From assembly GCA_022800935.1 (NCBI GenBank), contig JAAWRH010000001.1, forward strand, positions 1-64,000: 64,000 nucleotides of DNA, given 5' to 3'. The DNA is from Oscillospiraceae bacterium (GTDB lineage: Bacteria > Bacillota > Clostridia > Oscillospirales > Ruminococcaceae). Under the pieces are notes generated by a model that saw nothing but the letters and a program-made list of their open reading frames with translations, was not told the DNA's origin and made no database searches. Position 1 is the first letter of the stretch. Every line of letters begins with the position of its first letter. Positions 32,151-42,006 of this stretch are shown piece after piece. A program made the translations under genes and the position numbers.

Positions 32151-33101
32151 CTATTTTTCCACCGGCACAGGGACAGCCGCCAGAATCCCCTGCAACGCCT
32201 TTGGCGCGGCATCCGCGTCCCGCAGGGCGGAGCCGCCCCGCACCAGAATCCGGTGGGCCATGATATAGGGGGCGATGTTCTTCACGTCGTCGGGGGTGAC
32301 GAAATCCCGACCGTCAAAGGCGGCCCGCACTTGCGCGCCCCGCATCAGGGCCAGGGCACCGCGGGGGCTCAGACCCAGGCGGACGCTGTCAAAGGTGCGG
32401 CTCGCCCTTGCCAAGTCCACAATATAGCCCCTGGTGGTATCCGATACCCGCACCTGTTTAATCGCCTCGCGGGCCTCCACCACCTCTTCCTTGGTTGCGG
32501 CGGGCTGTAAGGAGTCCAGCGGGTTCTCCTGCTGAAACCGCCCCAGCATGGCCTCCTCCGCCTCCTTGGAGGGATACCCCATGGAAAGCTTCATGAAAAA
32601 GCGGTCCAGCTGGGCCTCCGGCAGGGGGAAGGTGCCCTGGGTCTCAATAGGGTTCTGGGTGGCGATGACGAAAAAGGGCTTACCCAGCTTGTATGTAGCG
32701 CCGTCCACCGAAACCTGCCCCTCCTCCATGCACTCCAGCAGGCTTGATTGGGTGCGGGGGGTGGTGCGGTTGATCTCGTCGGCCAGCAGAATATTGGTGA
32801 ACAGCGGCCCCTTGCGAAAGATAAAGTCCCCCTCCTTCTGGCTGAAGAAGTTGACCCCCGTCAGGTCGGAGGGTAGAAGGTCCGGGGTAAACTGCACCCT
32901 TGTAAAGTCCGCCTCAATGGACTTGGCCAGCGCCTTTGCCAGGGTGGTTTTGCCGGTGCCAGGCATATCCTCCAGCAGCAGGTGGCCGGAGGCAAACAGG
33001 GCGGTGAGCACCCGGTCGGTGACCTCCTCCTTGCCGTTGACCACCTTGCCGATATTGGCCTTCAAACGGTCCGCTAAGTCTTTTACCTGAGAAATTTCCA
33101 T
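32151..33101 (-). CDS. MoxR-type AAA+ ATPase
   Basis: 316 residues. Walker A GTGKTT (about 45-50), Walker B ILLADEINR, sensor motifs ATQNPIETQGTFPLPEAQLDR and the C-terminal lid (GLSPRGALALMRGAQ) identify a MoxR-family chaperone-like ATPase. It is the first gene of a five-gene operon with DUF58, two paralogous membrane proteins and a CPBP protease. AGGAAAGG precedes the ATG. These loci are linked to folding or activating envelope proteins, but no classic partner (transglutaminase, VWA protein) is present here. Confidence 0.93.
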   Translation of the reverse strand: MEISQVKDLADRLKANIGKVVNGKEEVTDRVLTALFASGHLLLEDMPGTGKTTLAKALAKSIEADFTRVQFTPDLLPSDLTGVNFFSQKEGDFIFRKGPLFTNILLADEINRTTPRTQSSLLECMEEGQVSVDGATYKLGKPFFVIATQNPIETQGTFPLPEAQLDRFFMKLSMGYPSKEAEEAMLGRFQQENPLDSLQPAATKEEVVEAREAIKQVRVSDTTRGYIVDLARASRTFDSVRLGLSPRGALALMRGAQVRAAFDGRDFVTPDDVKNIAPYIMAHRILVRGGSALRDADAAPKALQGILAAVPVPVEK

Positions 33102-33202
33102 GTAACTTCGTTCCTTTCCTGATTCCAGATTGCCGTGACGCGGCGGATTTGCCGGTTATCTCTGCAAGCCCGCACTTTTCAGAACCTTGGCTGTCGTATT
33201 CT

Positions 33203-33231
33203 ATGATACGCCCTCTTTTCAGGAAAGTCAA
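33203..33231 (-). promoter_or_regulatory. Promoter of the MoxR operon
   Basis: Minus-strand TTGACT and TATCAT with 17 bp between them. Confidence 0.7.
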
Positions 33232-33554
33232 TCGTGTCACAACATATTGAAAAAAGAAATTCTTTGGGGGTGTGCGTAATATATGGACATTTTAGGTTGA
33301 TAAGTACGCATATAGCGGTCAATCCACTGGATTTTCCTAGAAATTCAAGAAATAATATATATTTTGCACAAAACCAAGATGAAAACTTTTCTATCAAAAT
33401 AGGACAGCTCCCCCAAGCCATTTTCGATGAAATCGTAAATTTTTCTCTTTTTCCCGAAAAGCTGTTGTGTACCGCCCTTAAAATAACTATAATAAAGGTA
33501 TATGAAAATGATGGAACCATCAGGCGCTCGCCTGAAAAAACGGAGGAAGTTAAA

Positions 33555-34367
33555 ATGGAATTTTTAAAAAGAATGCTGTACGGCGCTGTCATCGGGGTGG
33601 CGAACGTGATTCCCGGCGTCAGCGGCGGAACTATGGCTGTCATCCTGGGGATTTACGATAAGCTTTTGGAAAGCATATCCTTTAAAAACCTCAAGCGGAA
33701 CATCCTGTTCCTTCTCCCTGTGGCCCTGGGCGGCGGGGCGGGGATTCTGGCCCTGAGCAAAACAATCAAGTTTGTCCTCGCCAACTACCCCATTGCCACC
33801 AACTTCGCCTTTATCGGCCTTATCCTGGGGAGCATCCCTATGATTTGGAAGCGGGCACGCAATCCCCAGGGGGAGACCTCCGTCTCTCCGCTGAATGTGG
33901 TATTCTTTGCGGCCGCCTTTGCCCTCATGCTCCTGCTGGCCTTTTTGAACCGCGATTCTATCGAAAATACAGTCCAGACCCAGCTCACTCCAGTACTGAC
34001 AATTCAGCTCTTCTTCGCCTCCATTGCCAGCGCCTTTTCCATGCTGCTGCCGGGTATCAGCGGTTCCTTTGTCATGCTTCTCCTGGGCTGCTATTCCACC
34101 ATCATCTCCGCCGTTTCGGATTTAAACATCATTCTGCTGCTCCCTGTGGCGGCGGGCTGTGTGGTGGGTCTGCTGCTGGGGGCGCTGCTCATCTCCAAGC
34201 TGATGAAAAAATACCCCCAGGCCGCCTATATGGCCATTCTGGGCCTGATTGCCGGGTCGCTGTTCTCCATCTATCCGGGCTTTATCCTGGGGGCGGAGGG
34301 GATTATCGCAATCCTCCTGCTGGCGCTGTTCGCCTTTGTTTCCTGGTGGTTCTCCGTCCGGGAATAG
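33555..34367 (+). CDS. DUF368 polyprenyl-phosphate translocase (PopT family)
   Basis: 270 residues from MEFLKRMLYG, which has GGAGGAAG upstream; the longer open frame before it has no start site. It has about eight helices and two copies of the family motif, VIPGVSGGTMAVILGIYD and MLLPGISGSFVMLLLG, as an inverted repeat. DUF368 proteins have been shown to recycle undecaprenyl phosphate across the membrane. A lipid-linked-sugar type flippase follows directly, which fits a role in envelope polymer synthesis. Confidence 0.9.
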   Translation: MEFLKRMLYGAVIGVANVIPGVSGGTMAVILGIYDKLLESISFKNLKRNILFLLPVALGGGAGILALSKTIKFVLANYPIATNFAFIGLILGSIPMIWKRARNPQGETSVSPLNVVFFAAAFALMLLLAFLNRDSIENTVQTQLTPVLTIQLFFASIASAFSMLLPGISGSFVMLLLGCYSTIISAVSDLNIILLLPVAAGCVVGLLLGALLISKLMKKYPQAAYMAILGLIAGSLFSIYPGFILGAEGIIAILLLALFAFVSWWFSVRE

Positions 34368-34440
34368 CAGCCTGTATTCGCAGCCGGCGAACCCGGCTGT
34401 CAATCCAGGTTCTAATTTGTTTAGATAGGACGGATGATCT

Positions 34441-35844
34441 GTGGAGCGCAAATACAAAAAGCTCTTTTCCAACACCATAATCTTTTCTATCGGCACCTTC
34501 AGTTCTAAGATTCTGGTGTTCCTTCTGGTCCCCTTTTACACCTATCACCTCTCCGAGGCGGAATATGGAACTGTGGATCTGATCACTCAGACCGCCAACC
34601 TGCTGATTCCCCTGGTCTCCCTGGGGATTGCCAGCGCGGTGCTGCGGTTCGGCCTGGACAATGCTTACAACAAAAAGGCTGTCTTTACCGCGGGCGTCTC
34701 CGCCATTCTGTTCGGCTTTGTGGTCTTTCTCTTTTTCATCCCCCTGCTGCTGAAGGTGAAGATCATCAACGCCTATACCCTTCTGCTGTACATCTATGTG
34801 TTTGTGGGGTGCTTCCGCCTGCTCTGCACCAACTTTGTCCGGGCGCTGTATCCCCGGCTGTACGCCTTTGACGGGGTGCTGTGTACCGTGTTGGTCATCT
34901 TCTTCAACATTCTGTACCTGATGGCCTTTAAGCTGGGAGTTGTGGGGTATGTCCTGGCGACCATCTGTTCCGACCTGTGCTCGGTGCTGTTTCTCACCGC
35001 CATTGCGGGGCTCACCCGGTTTGTGGATTTTTCACGGGTCAAAGCCAAGGTCTTCTTTCCCATGCTCCGCTACGCCCTTCCCCTGATTCCCGCCAATGTC
35101 TTTTGGTGGATCACCCATGTCTCTGACCGGTACATGGTGACCTATATGATAGACGAAAGCGCCAACGGCATGTATGCCCTGGCCTATAAAATCCCCACCA
35201 TGATTTCCATTGTCTCCACTATCTTTATCGAGGCCTGGCAGCTCTCCGCGGTGGTGGAGAAAAACGACCCCAAGCTGGCCAAGTTTTTCACCGACGTCTT
35301 CTCCTCCTTCCAGTCCCTGCTGTTCTTCGGCGGGTCCGGGTGCATTATGCTGTGCAAGGTTTTGATTTATCTCCTTTCCCTGGGCAAGCCCAGCTACTAC
35401 ATCGCCTGGAAGTATGTTCCTATTCTGGTAATGGCCACCTGCTTCTCCTGCTTTGTCACCTTTCTGGGGAGCGTCTATATTGTGGAAAAGAAGAGCGTCA
35501 CCTCCTTTGTCACCACCCTTCTGGGGGCGGTGACAAACATCCTGATGAACCTGTTGCTGGTGCCCAAGCTGGGGGTAAACGGGGCGGCGCTGGCCACCAT
35601 GATCTCCTATATCACCGTCTACTGTGTCCGCGGCATTTCCACCCGGCGGCTGATTCCCATGAAATTCCGTTCCGGCAAAACTCTGCTTAACCTCGCCCTC
35701 CTGGGGGGACAGTCCGCTGTAATGATTTATGAAATTCCTTATTGTTACCTGATCTCCGCTTTGATTTTCCTGGTGGTGACAGTGGTCAACCTTCGTGGGG
35801 TGTTCCACACGGTTTTCCACCTGCTCCAAAAACGGAAGGCATAG
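34441..35844 (+). CDS. Wzx-like polysaccharide flippase (MATE/MOP superfamily)
   Basis: 467 residues from a GTG. About 14 helices; the N-terminus TIIFSIGTFSSKILVFLLVP and AEYGTVDLI are typical of oligosaccharide flippases. They move undecaprenyl-linked sugars from the inner to the outer face. No glycosyltransferase genes are adjacent, which is unusual for a Wzx. The ribosome-binding site (AGGAC) is modest. Confidence 0.88.
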   Translation: MERKYKKLFSNTIIFSIGTFSSKILVFLLVPFYTYHLSEAEYGTVDLITQTANLLIPLVSLGIASAVLRFGLDNAYNKKAVFTAGVSAILFGFVVFLFFIPLLLKVKIINAYTLLLYIYVFVGCFRLLCTNFVRALYPRLYAFDGVLCTVLVIFFNILYLMAFKLGVVGYVLATICSDLCSVLFLTAIAGLTRFVDFSRVKAKVFFPMLRYALPLIPANVFWWITHVSDRYMVTYMIDESANGMYALAYKIPTMISIVSTIFIEAWQLSAVVEKNDPKLAKFFTDVFSSFQSLLFFGGSGCIMLCKVLIYLLSLGKPSYYIAWKYVPILVMATCFSCFVTFLGSVYIVEKKSVTSFVTTLLGAVTNILMNLLLVPKLGVNGAALATMISYITVYCVRGISTRRLIPMKFRSGKTLLNLALLGGQSAVMIYEIPYCYLISALIFLVVTVVNLRGVFHTVFHLLQKRKA

Positions 35845-35861
35845 GAGGAAAACTGAAACCT

Positions 35862-37130
35862 ATGGATAAAAAGATCACCCGTCCCCGCCGGAGGGCTTCC
35901 CGGCTGCTGGCGCGGCTGCTGGGCGCAGACCTTGTCTCCGGCACCTATCTGGAATTTGTCAAGATGCACGCGGGCTACTTACTTTTCACCAACATGAAAA
36001 GCCTGTTCACCAACACCCTGCTCATCCGCGTCACCGGCGACAATTCCCTGGTCATGAAGTTTAATCTGATGCAGTTTATCTGCATCCCCTTCGCCTACAC
36101 CCTGGGGGCCTTTTACATCCGCCGCCGTTCCCTGCCCAGGGCCGCCGCGTGGGGTATGGGCTTCTCGGCCCTGTTCTACGCGGTCTTCTTCCTGTCCCTG
36201 AACCATCTGGTGTGGATGCTGCCCCTGCTCTCAGTTATCACCGCGATTTCCTTCGGCTTTTACACCCTGGCCAACCAAACCATGACCCTGGAATACAGCG
36301 CCGACGAAAACCGGGAGGCTGCCATCTCCATCAGCGGCGTGGTGTCCGGTGTGATTTCCATGGCAATGCCGGTCATCAACGGTGCGATTATCTCCGCCCT
36401 TCCGGGGCTGGGCGGCTACTACGCGGTGTTCGGCGTCTCTATGGTCATCGCCTTCTTTGCCGTCCGCCAGACCCGCAAGCTCCCCGACCGCCGCATCCCC
36501 GGCCAAATCCACTTCCGGGAGACGGTCCGGGACGCCCTCCACAGCCGCCCCTTTCTGCTGGCTGGGCTGGCGGAGACTTTCAAGGGTGTCCGGGAGGGGG
36601 TATTCACCTTCTTCCTCAACGTCCTGCTCTTTGAGTGCATTCAAAGTGAATTTCTGGTGGGGGTCAACACCCTGCTGGTGGGCATTGTCTCCATCTTTGG
36701 GTGCTGGCTGCTGGGGCGGCTGGTCCGCCCCCACAACCGCATCCGGTATATGTTCGCCGCCCTGGCAAGCCTGCTGTGCGTGACCTGTATCCTGCTGCTG
36801 CGGCTGGATGCCTTTACCGTAATGCTGATGAGCGTCTGCAACTCCTTCTTCACCTGCTTTACCCTCAACCCAAGCTCCAGTATGCAGTTTTATGTAGTCA
36901 GCAAGCTGCCGGAAAGCCAGGAGCGGCGCTCGGAATATCTGGCGCTGAAGGCTTATTTTCTGGCTATTGGCCGGGTGGCGGGGGTGATTATCGTCTCCTC
37001 CATGCCGGGGACTGCCCAGGGCAGTGTTCTGGGGATGCTGGCAATCACCCTGCTCCAGTTCGGTACCCCCATTCTCTACCATTTCGCGGTAAAGGAGGCA
37101 TCACTGCTCCCCTCCCAGGAGACCCAATAA
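35862..37130 (+). CDS. MFS-type transporter
   Basis: 422 residues from MDKKITRPRRR, with AGGAGG 13 bases upstream. Eleven to twelve helices; the central loop RQTRKLPDRRIPG and the symmetry of the two halves suggest the major facilitator superfamily, although the classic motif A is weak. It lies 17 bp after the flippase and 18 bp before the kinase-like gene, so the three are probably co-transcribed. Substrate unknown. Confidence 0.75.
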   Translation: MDKKITRPRRRASRLLARLLGADLVSGTYLEFVKMHAGYLLFTNMKSLFTNTLLIRVTGDNSLVMKFNLMQFICIPFAYTLGAFYIRRRSLPRAAAWGMGFSALFYAVFFLSLNHLVWMLPLLSVITAISFGFYTLANQTMTLEYSADENREAAISISGVVSGVISMAMPVINGAIISALPGLGGYYAVFGVSMVIAFFAVRQTRKLPDRRIPGQIHFRETVRDALHSRPFLLAGLAETFKGVREGVFTFFLNVLLFECIQSEFLVGVNTLLVGIVSIFGCWLLGRLVRPHNRIRYMFAALASLLCVTCILLLRLDAFTVMLMSVCNSFFTCFTLNPSSSMQFYVVSKLPESQERRSEYLALKAYFLAIGRVAGVIIVSSMPGTAQGSVLGMLAITLLQFGTPILYHFAVKEASLLPSQETQ

Positions 37131-37148
37131 AGGAGGCTGTTATGTGTT

Positions 37149-38069
37149 ATGGGAATCTATTTTGAAAGGGTATCCGGAGACGCCCTTCCCATAGGCGAAT
37201 TTGCGGAATACCTCGGCCCCGTGACCGCGGAGCGCTTCTGCGACAGTGACGGGGAATATCAACGAAAATACAACGTATATAAAATCAGTTCAGGCCAAAG
37301 GAGCTTTGTGCTGAAAAAATCCGACCGCCGGGAGGCTGACCTATATCGGACATTTTTGCTGAAAAAAGGCTTCGCGGTCCCAGAGTACTATGGCGACACC
37401 CAGCGGGAGGACGGCGTTTGGCTGCTGATGGAGCATATCGACGGGCCGGACCTACGGCGCTTTGACGGGAAAGCGGCCTTGGCCTGCGCCAAAACCCTGG
37501 CGGAAATCCAGAACGCCTACTGGGAATGCGGCCTGGACGGCAGCAGATACCAAAAGTACATGGAGCGCATCCACTGGCGTGCCCAGTGCCTGGCTGGGGA
37601 GCCGGAACTGGCGGCGGCCTACCGGGTATTTCTGGAACGGCAGGAGACCTGCCCCCGCACCCTGAGCAGCGGGGATTTCATCCAGTTTAATGCCGTCATG
37701 CGGGGCGGACGGGCATATATGCTCGACTGGGCCTTCGGCGGGGTTATGCCCTATGCCCTGGACGCCGCCCGGCTGATTGCCCATGGGACTGAGCAGCCGG
37801 ACCCCTTGGGATACGGCTTCCCCTTTTACATGGACGACAGCCTGCGAAAAACCTTCCTCCGGGCCCACTACGAGGGGCTAGGGCAAAAGCCTGGCTGGGA
37901 GCGATATCTGGCAGATATCACCCTGGCTGTTCTGAACGAGTATGTGGAGTTTTTGGAGGAGGAGCTCAACGGGCTCCAGGCGGACCCACGCGGCTGCGGA
38001 GGAGAACCCGAAAACCAACTCTATTACAAGCGGGCCAGAGAAACGGCGGCAAGGATACTGAGTATGTAG
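37149..38069 (+). CDS. Aminoglycoside-phosphotransferase-fold kinase-like protein
   Basis: 306 residues. The kinase fold is recognised from FVLKKSDRREADLYR (N-lobe lysine and glutamate), the hinge LLMEHIDGPDLRR, the catalytic loop LSSGDFIQFNAVM (Asp and Asn kept; the usual preceding His is Ser) and YMLDWAFGG (metal Asp). Family members phosphorylate small molecules such as antibiotics, choline or homoserine. An ATG seven bases earlier opens a frame of only seven codons. The substrate is not predictable. Confidence 0.8.
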   Translation: MGIYFERVSGDALPIGEFAEYLGPVTAERFCDSDGEYQRKYNVYKISSGQRSFVLKKSDRREADLYRTFLLKKGFAVPEYYGDTQREDGVWLLMEHIDGPDLRRFDGKAALACAKTLAEIQNAYWECGLDGSRYQKYMERIHWRAQCLAGEPELAAAYRVFLERQETCPRTLSSGDFIQFNAVMRGGRAYMLDWAFGGVMPYALDAARLIAHGTEQPDPLGYGFPFYMDDSLRKTFLRAHYEGLGQKPGWERYLADITLAVLNEYVEFLEEELNGLQADPRGCGGEPENQLYYKRARETAARILSM

Positions 38070-38108
38070 GAGCAACCCGGTTTTGGTTTCACAAAAGGAG
38101 TTGATAGA

Positions 38109-39362
38109 ATGTCTCTCCCCAAATTGCCATTTCGCCTCAGTCCCAGGCTTCAGATGATAGCCTCCCTGGTCCGTCCCGGCGGAGTACTGGCGGATATCGG
38201 CGCCGACCACGGGTATCTTGTGACATGGCTGGCCGCCCATGGGCGCATTGACAAAGGCCTTGCCTGCGACATCAACCCCATGCCCCTGGAGCATTCCCGC
38301 TCCACCATTGCCCGCTGCCGCATGGAGGAAAAGGTGGAAACCCGCCTCTCCGACGGCCTGAAGGAGCTCTCTCCCGGTGAATTCAGCCAGGCGGTCATCG
38401 CCGGAATGGGCGGGGACACCATTGCGGATATCCTGGCAGGCGTTCCGTGGAGCGGCCAGGCGGGGATCCGCTATCTGCTCCAGCCCAACTCCAAGGAGGA
38501 TCACCTTCGGGAATGGCTGCATCTCCACGGGTTTCAGATTTTGGAGGAGCACGCTGTCCAGGACGGCAACTTCGTCTACCCTATCCTCATAGCAGAGGCG
38601 GGGAAAATGGAAATACCAGAGGAACAGCGCCGCCTCTTTTACACAATCGGGCGAATCGGCGAGACCAGTGCGTTCTGCCCGGCGGAAAACGCGTATCTGC
38701 GCCGGAGAAGAAAAGCGCTTCTGCTCCGGCTGGAGGGCAGAAAAAGCGCCGTGAAGCCGGACACTCCGCAGGAGCTTTCGTCGCTTCGGACCATGCTGCT
38801 CCATATTGACCGGAGGCTCCAGGGCATGGAGGGGGAGCACTTATCCCTGATACAGGCGAATGAGTCCCAGCGCTCCATGGCGGAGGATTACCTTGGGGAA
38901 CACCACCGGTACGGGGAAAAAATCCTCCATGGCTCGGCTATGCTGGATTCGCTCCCCTTTGAGCAGTGGATCTGCAAGACAGCCGCCAACTCCCGTCCGG
39001 AAACGGTACAGTCCCACTGGGTACAGACCTCCGTATTCTTCGCGGTGCGCCGGGAGGACGGAAAAGCCGTGGGGATGCTGGATATCCGCCACCAGCTCAA
39101 CGATTTTCTCCGCCAATACGCCGGGCACATCGGATATGGTATCCGTCCCACGGAACGCGGCAAAGGGTACGGCTCGGAGATGCTCCGGCTGGGACTGAAA
39201 TACGCCGCATATCTGGGCTTGGAGGACGTCATGCTTTCCTGTTACAGCGAAAACGAGGCATCCAGAAAAATCATTCTGAAATGCGGCGGAAGGTTGGAAC
39301 GGGAGCTGCTGTATACCGACGGCCGGCAGATACAGGTGTACCAAATCCCCCTGACGATCTGA
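38109..39362 (+). CDS. trmK: TrmK tRNA (adenine-N1) methyltransferase fused to a GNAT acetyltransferase
   Basis: 417 residues. Residues 1-242 are a full TrmK: RLSPRLQMIASLV, the SAM loop DIGADHGYL (29-37), CDINPMPLEHS and GMGGDTI (99-105), then the C-terminal coiled-coil. TrmK methylates A22 of tRNA. Residues 243-417 form a complete GNAT domain with RPTERGKGYGSEMLRLGL (346-363) as the acetyl-CoA site. There is no internal stop, and the GNAT part has no start codon context of its own. Nif3 and RqcH genes follow; TrmK next to Nif3 is a common Firmicutes pair. What the GNAT acetylates is unknown. Confidence 0.9.
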   Translation: MSLPKLPFRLSPRLQMIASLVRPGGVLADIGADHGYLVTWLAAHGRIDKGLACDINPMPLEHSRSTIARCRMEEKVETRLSDGLKELSPGEFSQAVIAGMGGDTIADILAGVPWSGQAGIRYLLQPNSKEDHLREWLHLHGFQILEEHAVQDGNFVYPILIAEAGKMEIPEEQRRLFYTIGRIGETSAFCPAENAYLRRRRKALLLRLEGRKSAVKPDTPQELSSLRTMLLHIDRRLQGMEGEHLSLIQANESQRSMAEDYLGEHHRYGEKILHGSAMLDSLPFEQWICKTAANSRPETVQSHWVQTSVFFAVRREDGKAVGMLDIRHQLNDFLRQYAGHIGYGIRPTERGKGYGSEMLRLGLKYAAYLGLEDVMLSCYSENEASRKIILKCGGRLERELLYTDGRQIQVYQIPLTI

Positions 39363-39389
39363 CCTCTATAAAAAGGAGACATCTATAAC

Positions 39390-40172
39390 ATGAGAACAAA
39401 AGAAATCGTGCGATATATCGACAGCTTCGCCCCTTTTTCCACCGCCATGCCCTACGACAACTGCGGCCTGCTCATCGGCAGCGGGGAAACCGAGCCCACA
39501 GGGGCAGTGGTATCCCTGGACGCCACCCTGGAGGCCCTGCAATACGCCCTTGAAAACCGGTGCAATCTGGTGGTCACCCACCATCCCATCATCTTCAACG
39601 CCCTCAAGCGTATCGATACCCAGTCCGCGGTGTACCAATACATCCGCTATGGGGTGTCGGTCATCAGCGCCCACACCAACCTGGATATGGTCAAGGGCGG
39701 CCTCAACGACGCGCTGGCCAAGCGGCTGGGGCTGACCGGCGTCACGGGGCTGGGCCTTGTATCCCCCAATGGTCCGGTCTATGAGGGCCGTGTCGGGATG
39801 CTCCCCGCCCCCCTGACCCCCGACGCCCTGGCCGGACAGGTAAAGGAGCGGCTGGGGCTGGAAGCCGTTGGCCTGGTCTGCCGGGAGGGGCTGGAGGAAA
39901 AGCCGCTGACCAGGGTCGCGGTCTGCTCCGGCGCGGGAAGTTCCCTGCTGTACGACTGCGCTCAGGAAGGGGCTGACGCCCTTGTCACCTCGGAGATTAA
40001 GCACAACATCGCCCAGGACGCCCTGGACATGGGCATCGTGATGATAGACGGGGGCCACTACGGAACGGAAATCCTGGCTGTTCCCCTGCTGGCCAAAAGG
40101 CTGGAGGAACAGTTCCCGGAGCTTCCGATCTTCCCCTTTGTGCAGCAGCCCCCCATCAGGGCAGTCTATTGA
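39390..40172 (+). CDS. Nif3-like dinuclear metal-centre protein (DUF34)
   Basis: 260 residues. Metal ligands are visible in VVTHHPIIF, SAHTNLDM and the C-terminal GGHYGTE. Family members form hexameric rings with two metals per subunit; the reaction is unknown (GTP cyclohydrolase-like activity has been proposed). It is the short form without the PII-like insert. AAGGAG precedes the ATG, 27 bp after the TrmK fusion. Confidence 0.92.
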   Translation: MRTKEIVRYIDSFAPFSTAMPYDNCGLLIGSGETEPTGAVVSLDATLEALQYALENRCNLVVTHHPIIFNALKRIDTQSAVYQYIRYGVSVISAHTNLDMVKGGLNDALAKRLGLTGVTGLGLVSPNGPVYEGRVGMLPAPLTPDALAGQVKERLGLEAVGLVCREGLEEKPLTRVAVCSGAGSSLLYDCAQEGADALVTSEIKHNIAQDALDMGIVMIDGGHYGTEILAVPLLAKRLEEQFPELPIFPFVQQPPIRAVY

Positions 40173-40188
40173 AAGCAGGTGATTGATT

Positions 40189-41994
40189 ATGGCCTTAGAC
40201 GGTGCCTTTTTATCCCGTCTGGTACAGGAAATTTCTCTAAACGCATTGGACGCGCGGGTGGACCGCATCTTTCAGCCTGGGCGGGAGGAAATCCTCTTTG
40301 TTCTGCGGTGGAGGGGCGGCTCCGGCAAACTGCTGCTGTCCGCCAACGCGGATACCGCCCGTCTGCAATTCACCAACGCGGCGTTTGAAAACCCCAAAGT
40401 CCCGCTCATGTTCTGCATGTTTCTCCGCAAACACCTTGGCAACGCCAGGCTGGTGGAGATACGCCAGCTGGGCCTGGACCGCATTGTCCACCTGATTTTC
40501 GAGACCCAGAACGATCTGGGGGATATGGTGAAAATCACCGTGGCGGCGGAAATCATGGGGCGGCACAGCAATATTATCGTTGTAGACCAGAACAACCGCA
40601 TCATGGAGTCCATCAAGCACGTGGATGAGGAGATGTCCTCTGTGCGGCAGGTGCTTCCGGGAATGCCCTACATCCTCCCCCCGCGGCAGAACAAGCTGGA
40701 CCCCCGCGCCGCTTCGCCGGAGGAGATTATCGCGCGGCTGGACGGCGGCCGGGATGTGGAGCTTGCCAAGGCACTGATGGACGCGGTGCTGGGTATCTCC
40801 CCCATTGTGGCGCGGGAGATTGCCCATTATGTCAACCGGGGCGAGCACGTCCCCTATTCCGCCCTGACAGAAAGTCAGCGGGATAAGCTGCGGTTCATAC
40901 TGGGGCGGCTGGGGGATATTCTGCGCAGTCCTGTGGGACAAAGCGACCTTGCCTCTCCAACCGTTGTCTTTGATACCGGAGGCAAGCCCAAGGATTTTTC
41001 CTTCCTGGAAATCCACCAATACGGCCATTCGCTTTTGACGCAGGGCTGCGACGGATACAGCGCCCTGCTGGACACCTTTTACAGCGAGCGGGACCTGGCG
41101 GAGCGGATGCGGCAGCGCTCCAACCATCTGCTGCGCCTGCTGGTGACCACCACCGAGCGCATCACCCGAAAGATGGCCGTCCAAAAGGAGGAGCTGATGC
41201 AGAGCACCCAGCGGGAGACGCTGCGGCAGTACGGCGACCTGCTCCAGACCAACCTTTATCGCCTGGAAAAGGGAATGTCCTCGGTGCGGGTGGAAAACTT
41301 CTTTGAAGAGGGAATGCCGGAGATCGATATTCCCTTGGACCCTGCGCTGACCCCCTCCCGCAACGCTCAGAAATACTATTCCGACTATCGTAAGGCGGAT
41401 ACCGCCGAAAAAAAGCTGAAGGAGCTCATCGCCCAGGAGGAGGAGGAGCTGGAATACCTGGACTCGGTCTTTGACGCCCTGAGCCGCGCCCGGACCGAGG
41501 CGGAGCTGAACGCCGTCCGTGCCGAGCTGGCGGACCAGGGGTACCTCCATGACCGGAAAAACAATGAAAAGCAGAAGCCCGGCGGCAAGGGAAAAAAGCC
41601 CGCAAAGGAGGAAAAGCTCCCCCCCATGAAGTATCTTTCCGCCGACGGGTTTACCATCCTCTGCGGACGGAACAATGTGCAGAACGACCGCCTGACCCTG
41701 AAGGACAGCCGCAATTATGACATATGGCTGCACACTCAGAAGATTCCCGGCTCCCACACGATTATAATCACCGACGGACGGGAGCCCCCCGCCTCCACCA
41801 TAGAGCAGGCGGCAGTAATAGCGGCATACAACAGCAAAGCGCGGGAATCGACGCGGGTGGCGGTGGATTACACCATTGTGAAGAATGTGAAGAAGCCAAA
41901 CGGGGCCAAGCCGGGAATGGTCATTTATGACAAATACGAGACGGCAATCGTCACCCCGGATGAGGCATTGGTAAATTCGCTGAGGAGCGTTTGA
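40189..41994 (+). CDS. rqcH: RqcH, ribosome-associated quality-control protein (NFACT family)
   Basis: 601 residues from MALDGAFL (AGGTG upstream). The NFACT-N domain has LARRVDRI-type start (LDARVDRIFQPGREEI), PPRQNKLDP, a long coiled-coil at about 290-440, and the NFACT-R domain FTILCGRNNVQNDRLTLK with DIWLHTQKIPGSH. RqcH binds stalled 50S subunits and adds alanine tails to the nascent chain. Full length and intact. A terminator follows. Confidence 0.93.
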   Translation: MALDGAFLSRLVQEISLNALDARVDRIFQPGREEILFVLRWRGGSGKLLLSANADTARLQFTNAAFENPKVPLMFCMFLRKHLGNARLVEIRQLGLDRIVHLIFETQNDLGDMVKITVAAEIMGRHSNIIVVDQNNRIMESIKHVDEEMSSVRQVLPGMPYILPPRQNKLDPRAASPEEIIARLDGGRDVELAKALMDAVLGISPIVAREIAHYVNRGEHVPYSALTESQRDKLRFILGRLGDILRSPVGQSDLASPTVVFDTGGKPKDFSFLEIHQYGHSLLTQGCDGYSALLDTFYSERDLAERMRQRSNHLLRLLVTTTERITRKMAVQKEELMQSTQRETLRQYGDLLQTNLYRLEKGMSSVRVENFFEEGMPEIDIPLDPALTPSRNAQKYYSDYRKADTAEKKLKELIAQEEEELEYLDSVFDALSRARTEAELNAVRAELADQGYLHDRKNNEKQKPGGKGKKPAKEEKLPPMKYLSADGFTILCGRNNVQNDRLTLKDSRNYDIWLHTQKIPGSHTIIITDGREPPASTIEQAAVIAAYNSKARESTRVAVDYTIVKNVKKPNGAKPGMVIYDKYETAIVTPDEALVNSLRSV

Positions 41995-42006
41995 TAACCA
42001 ATCAGG

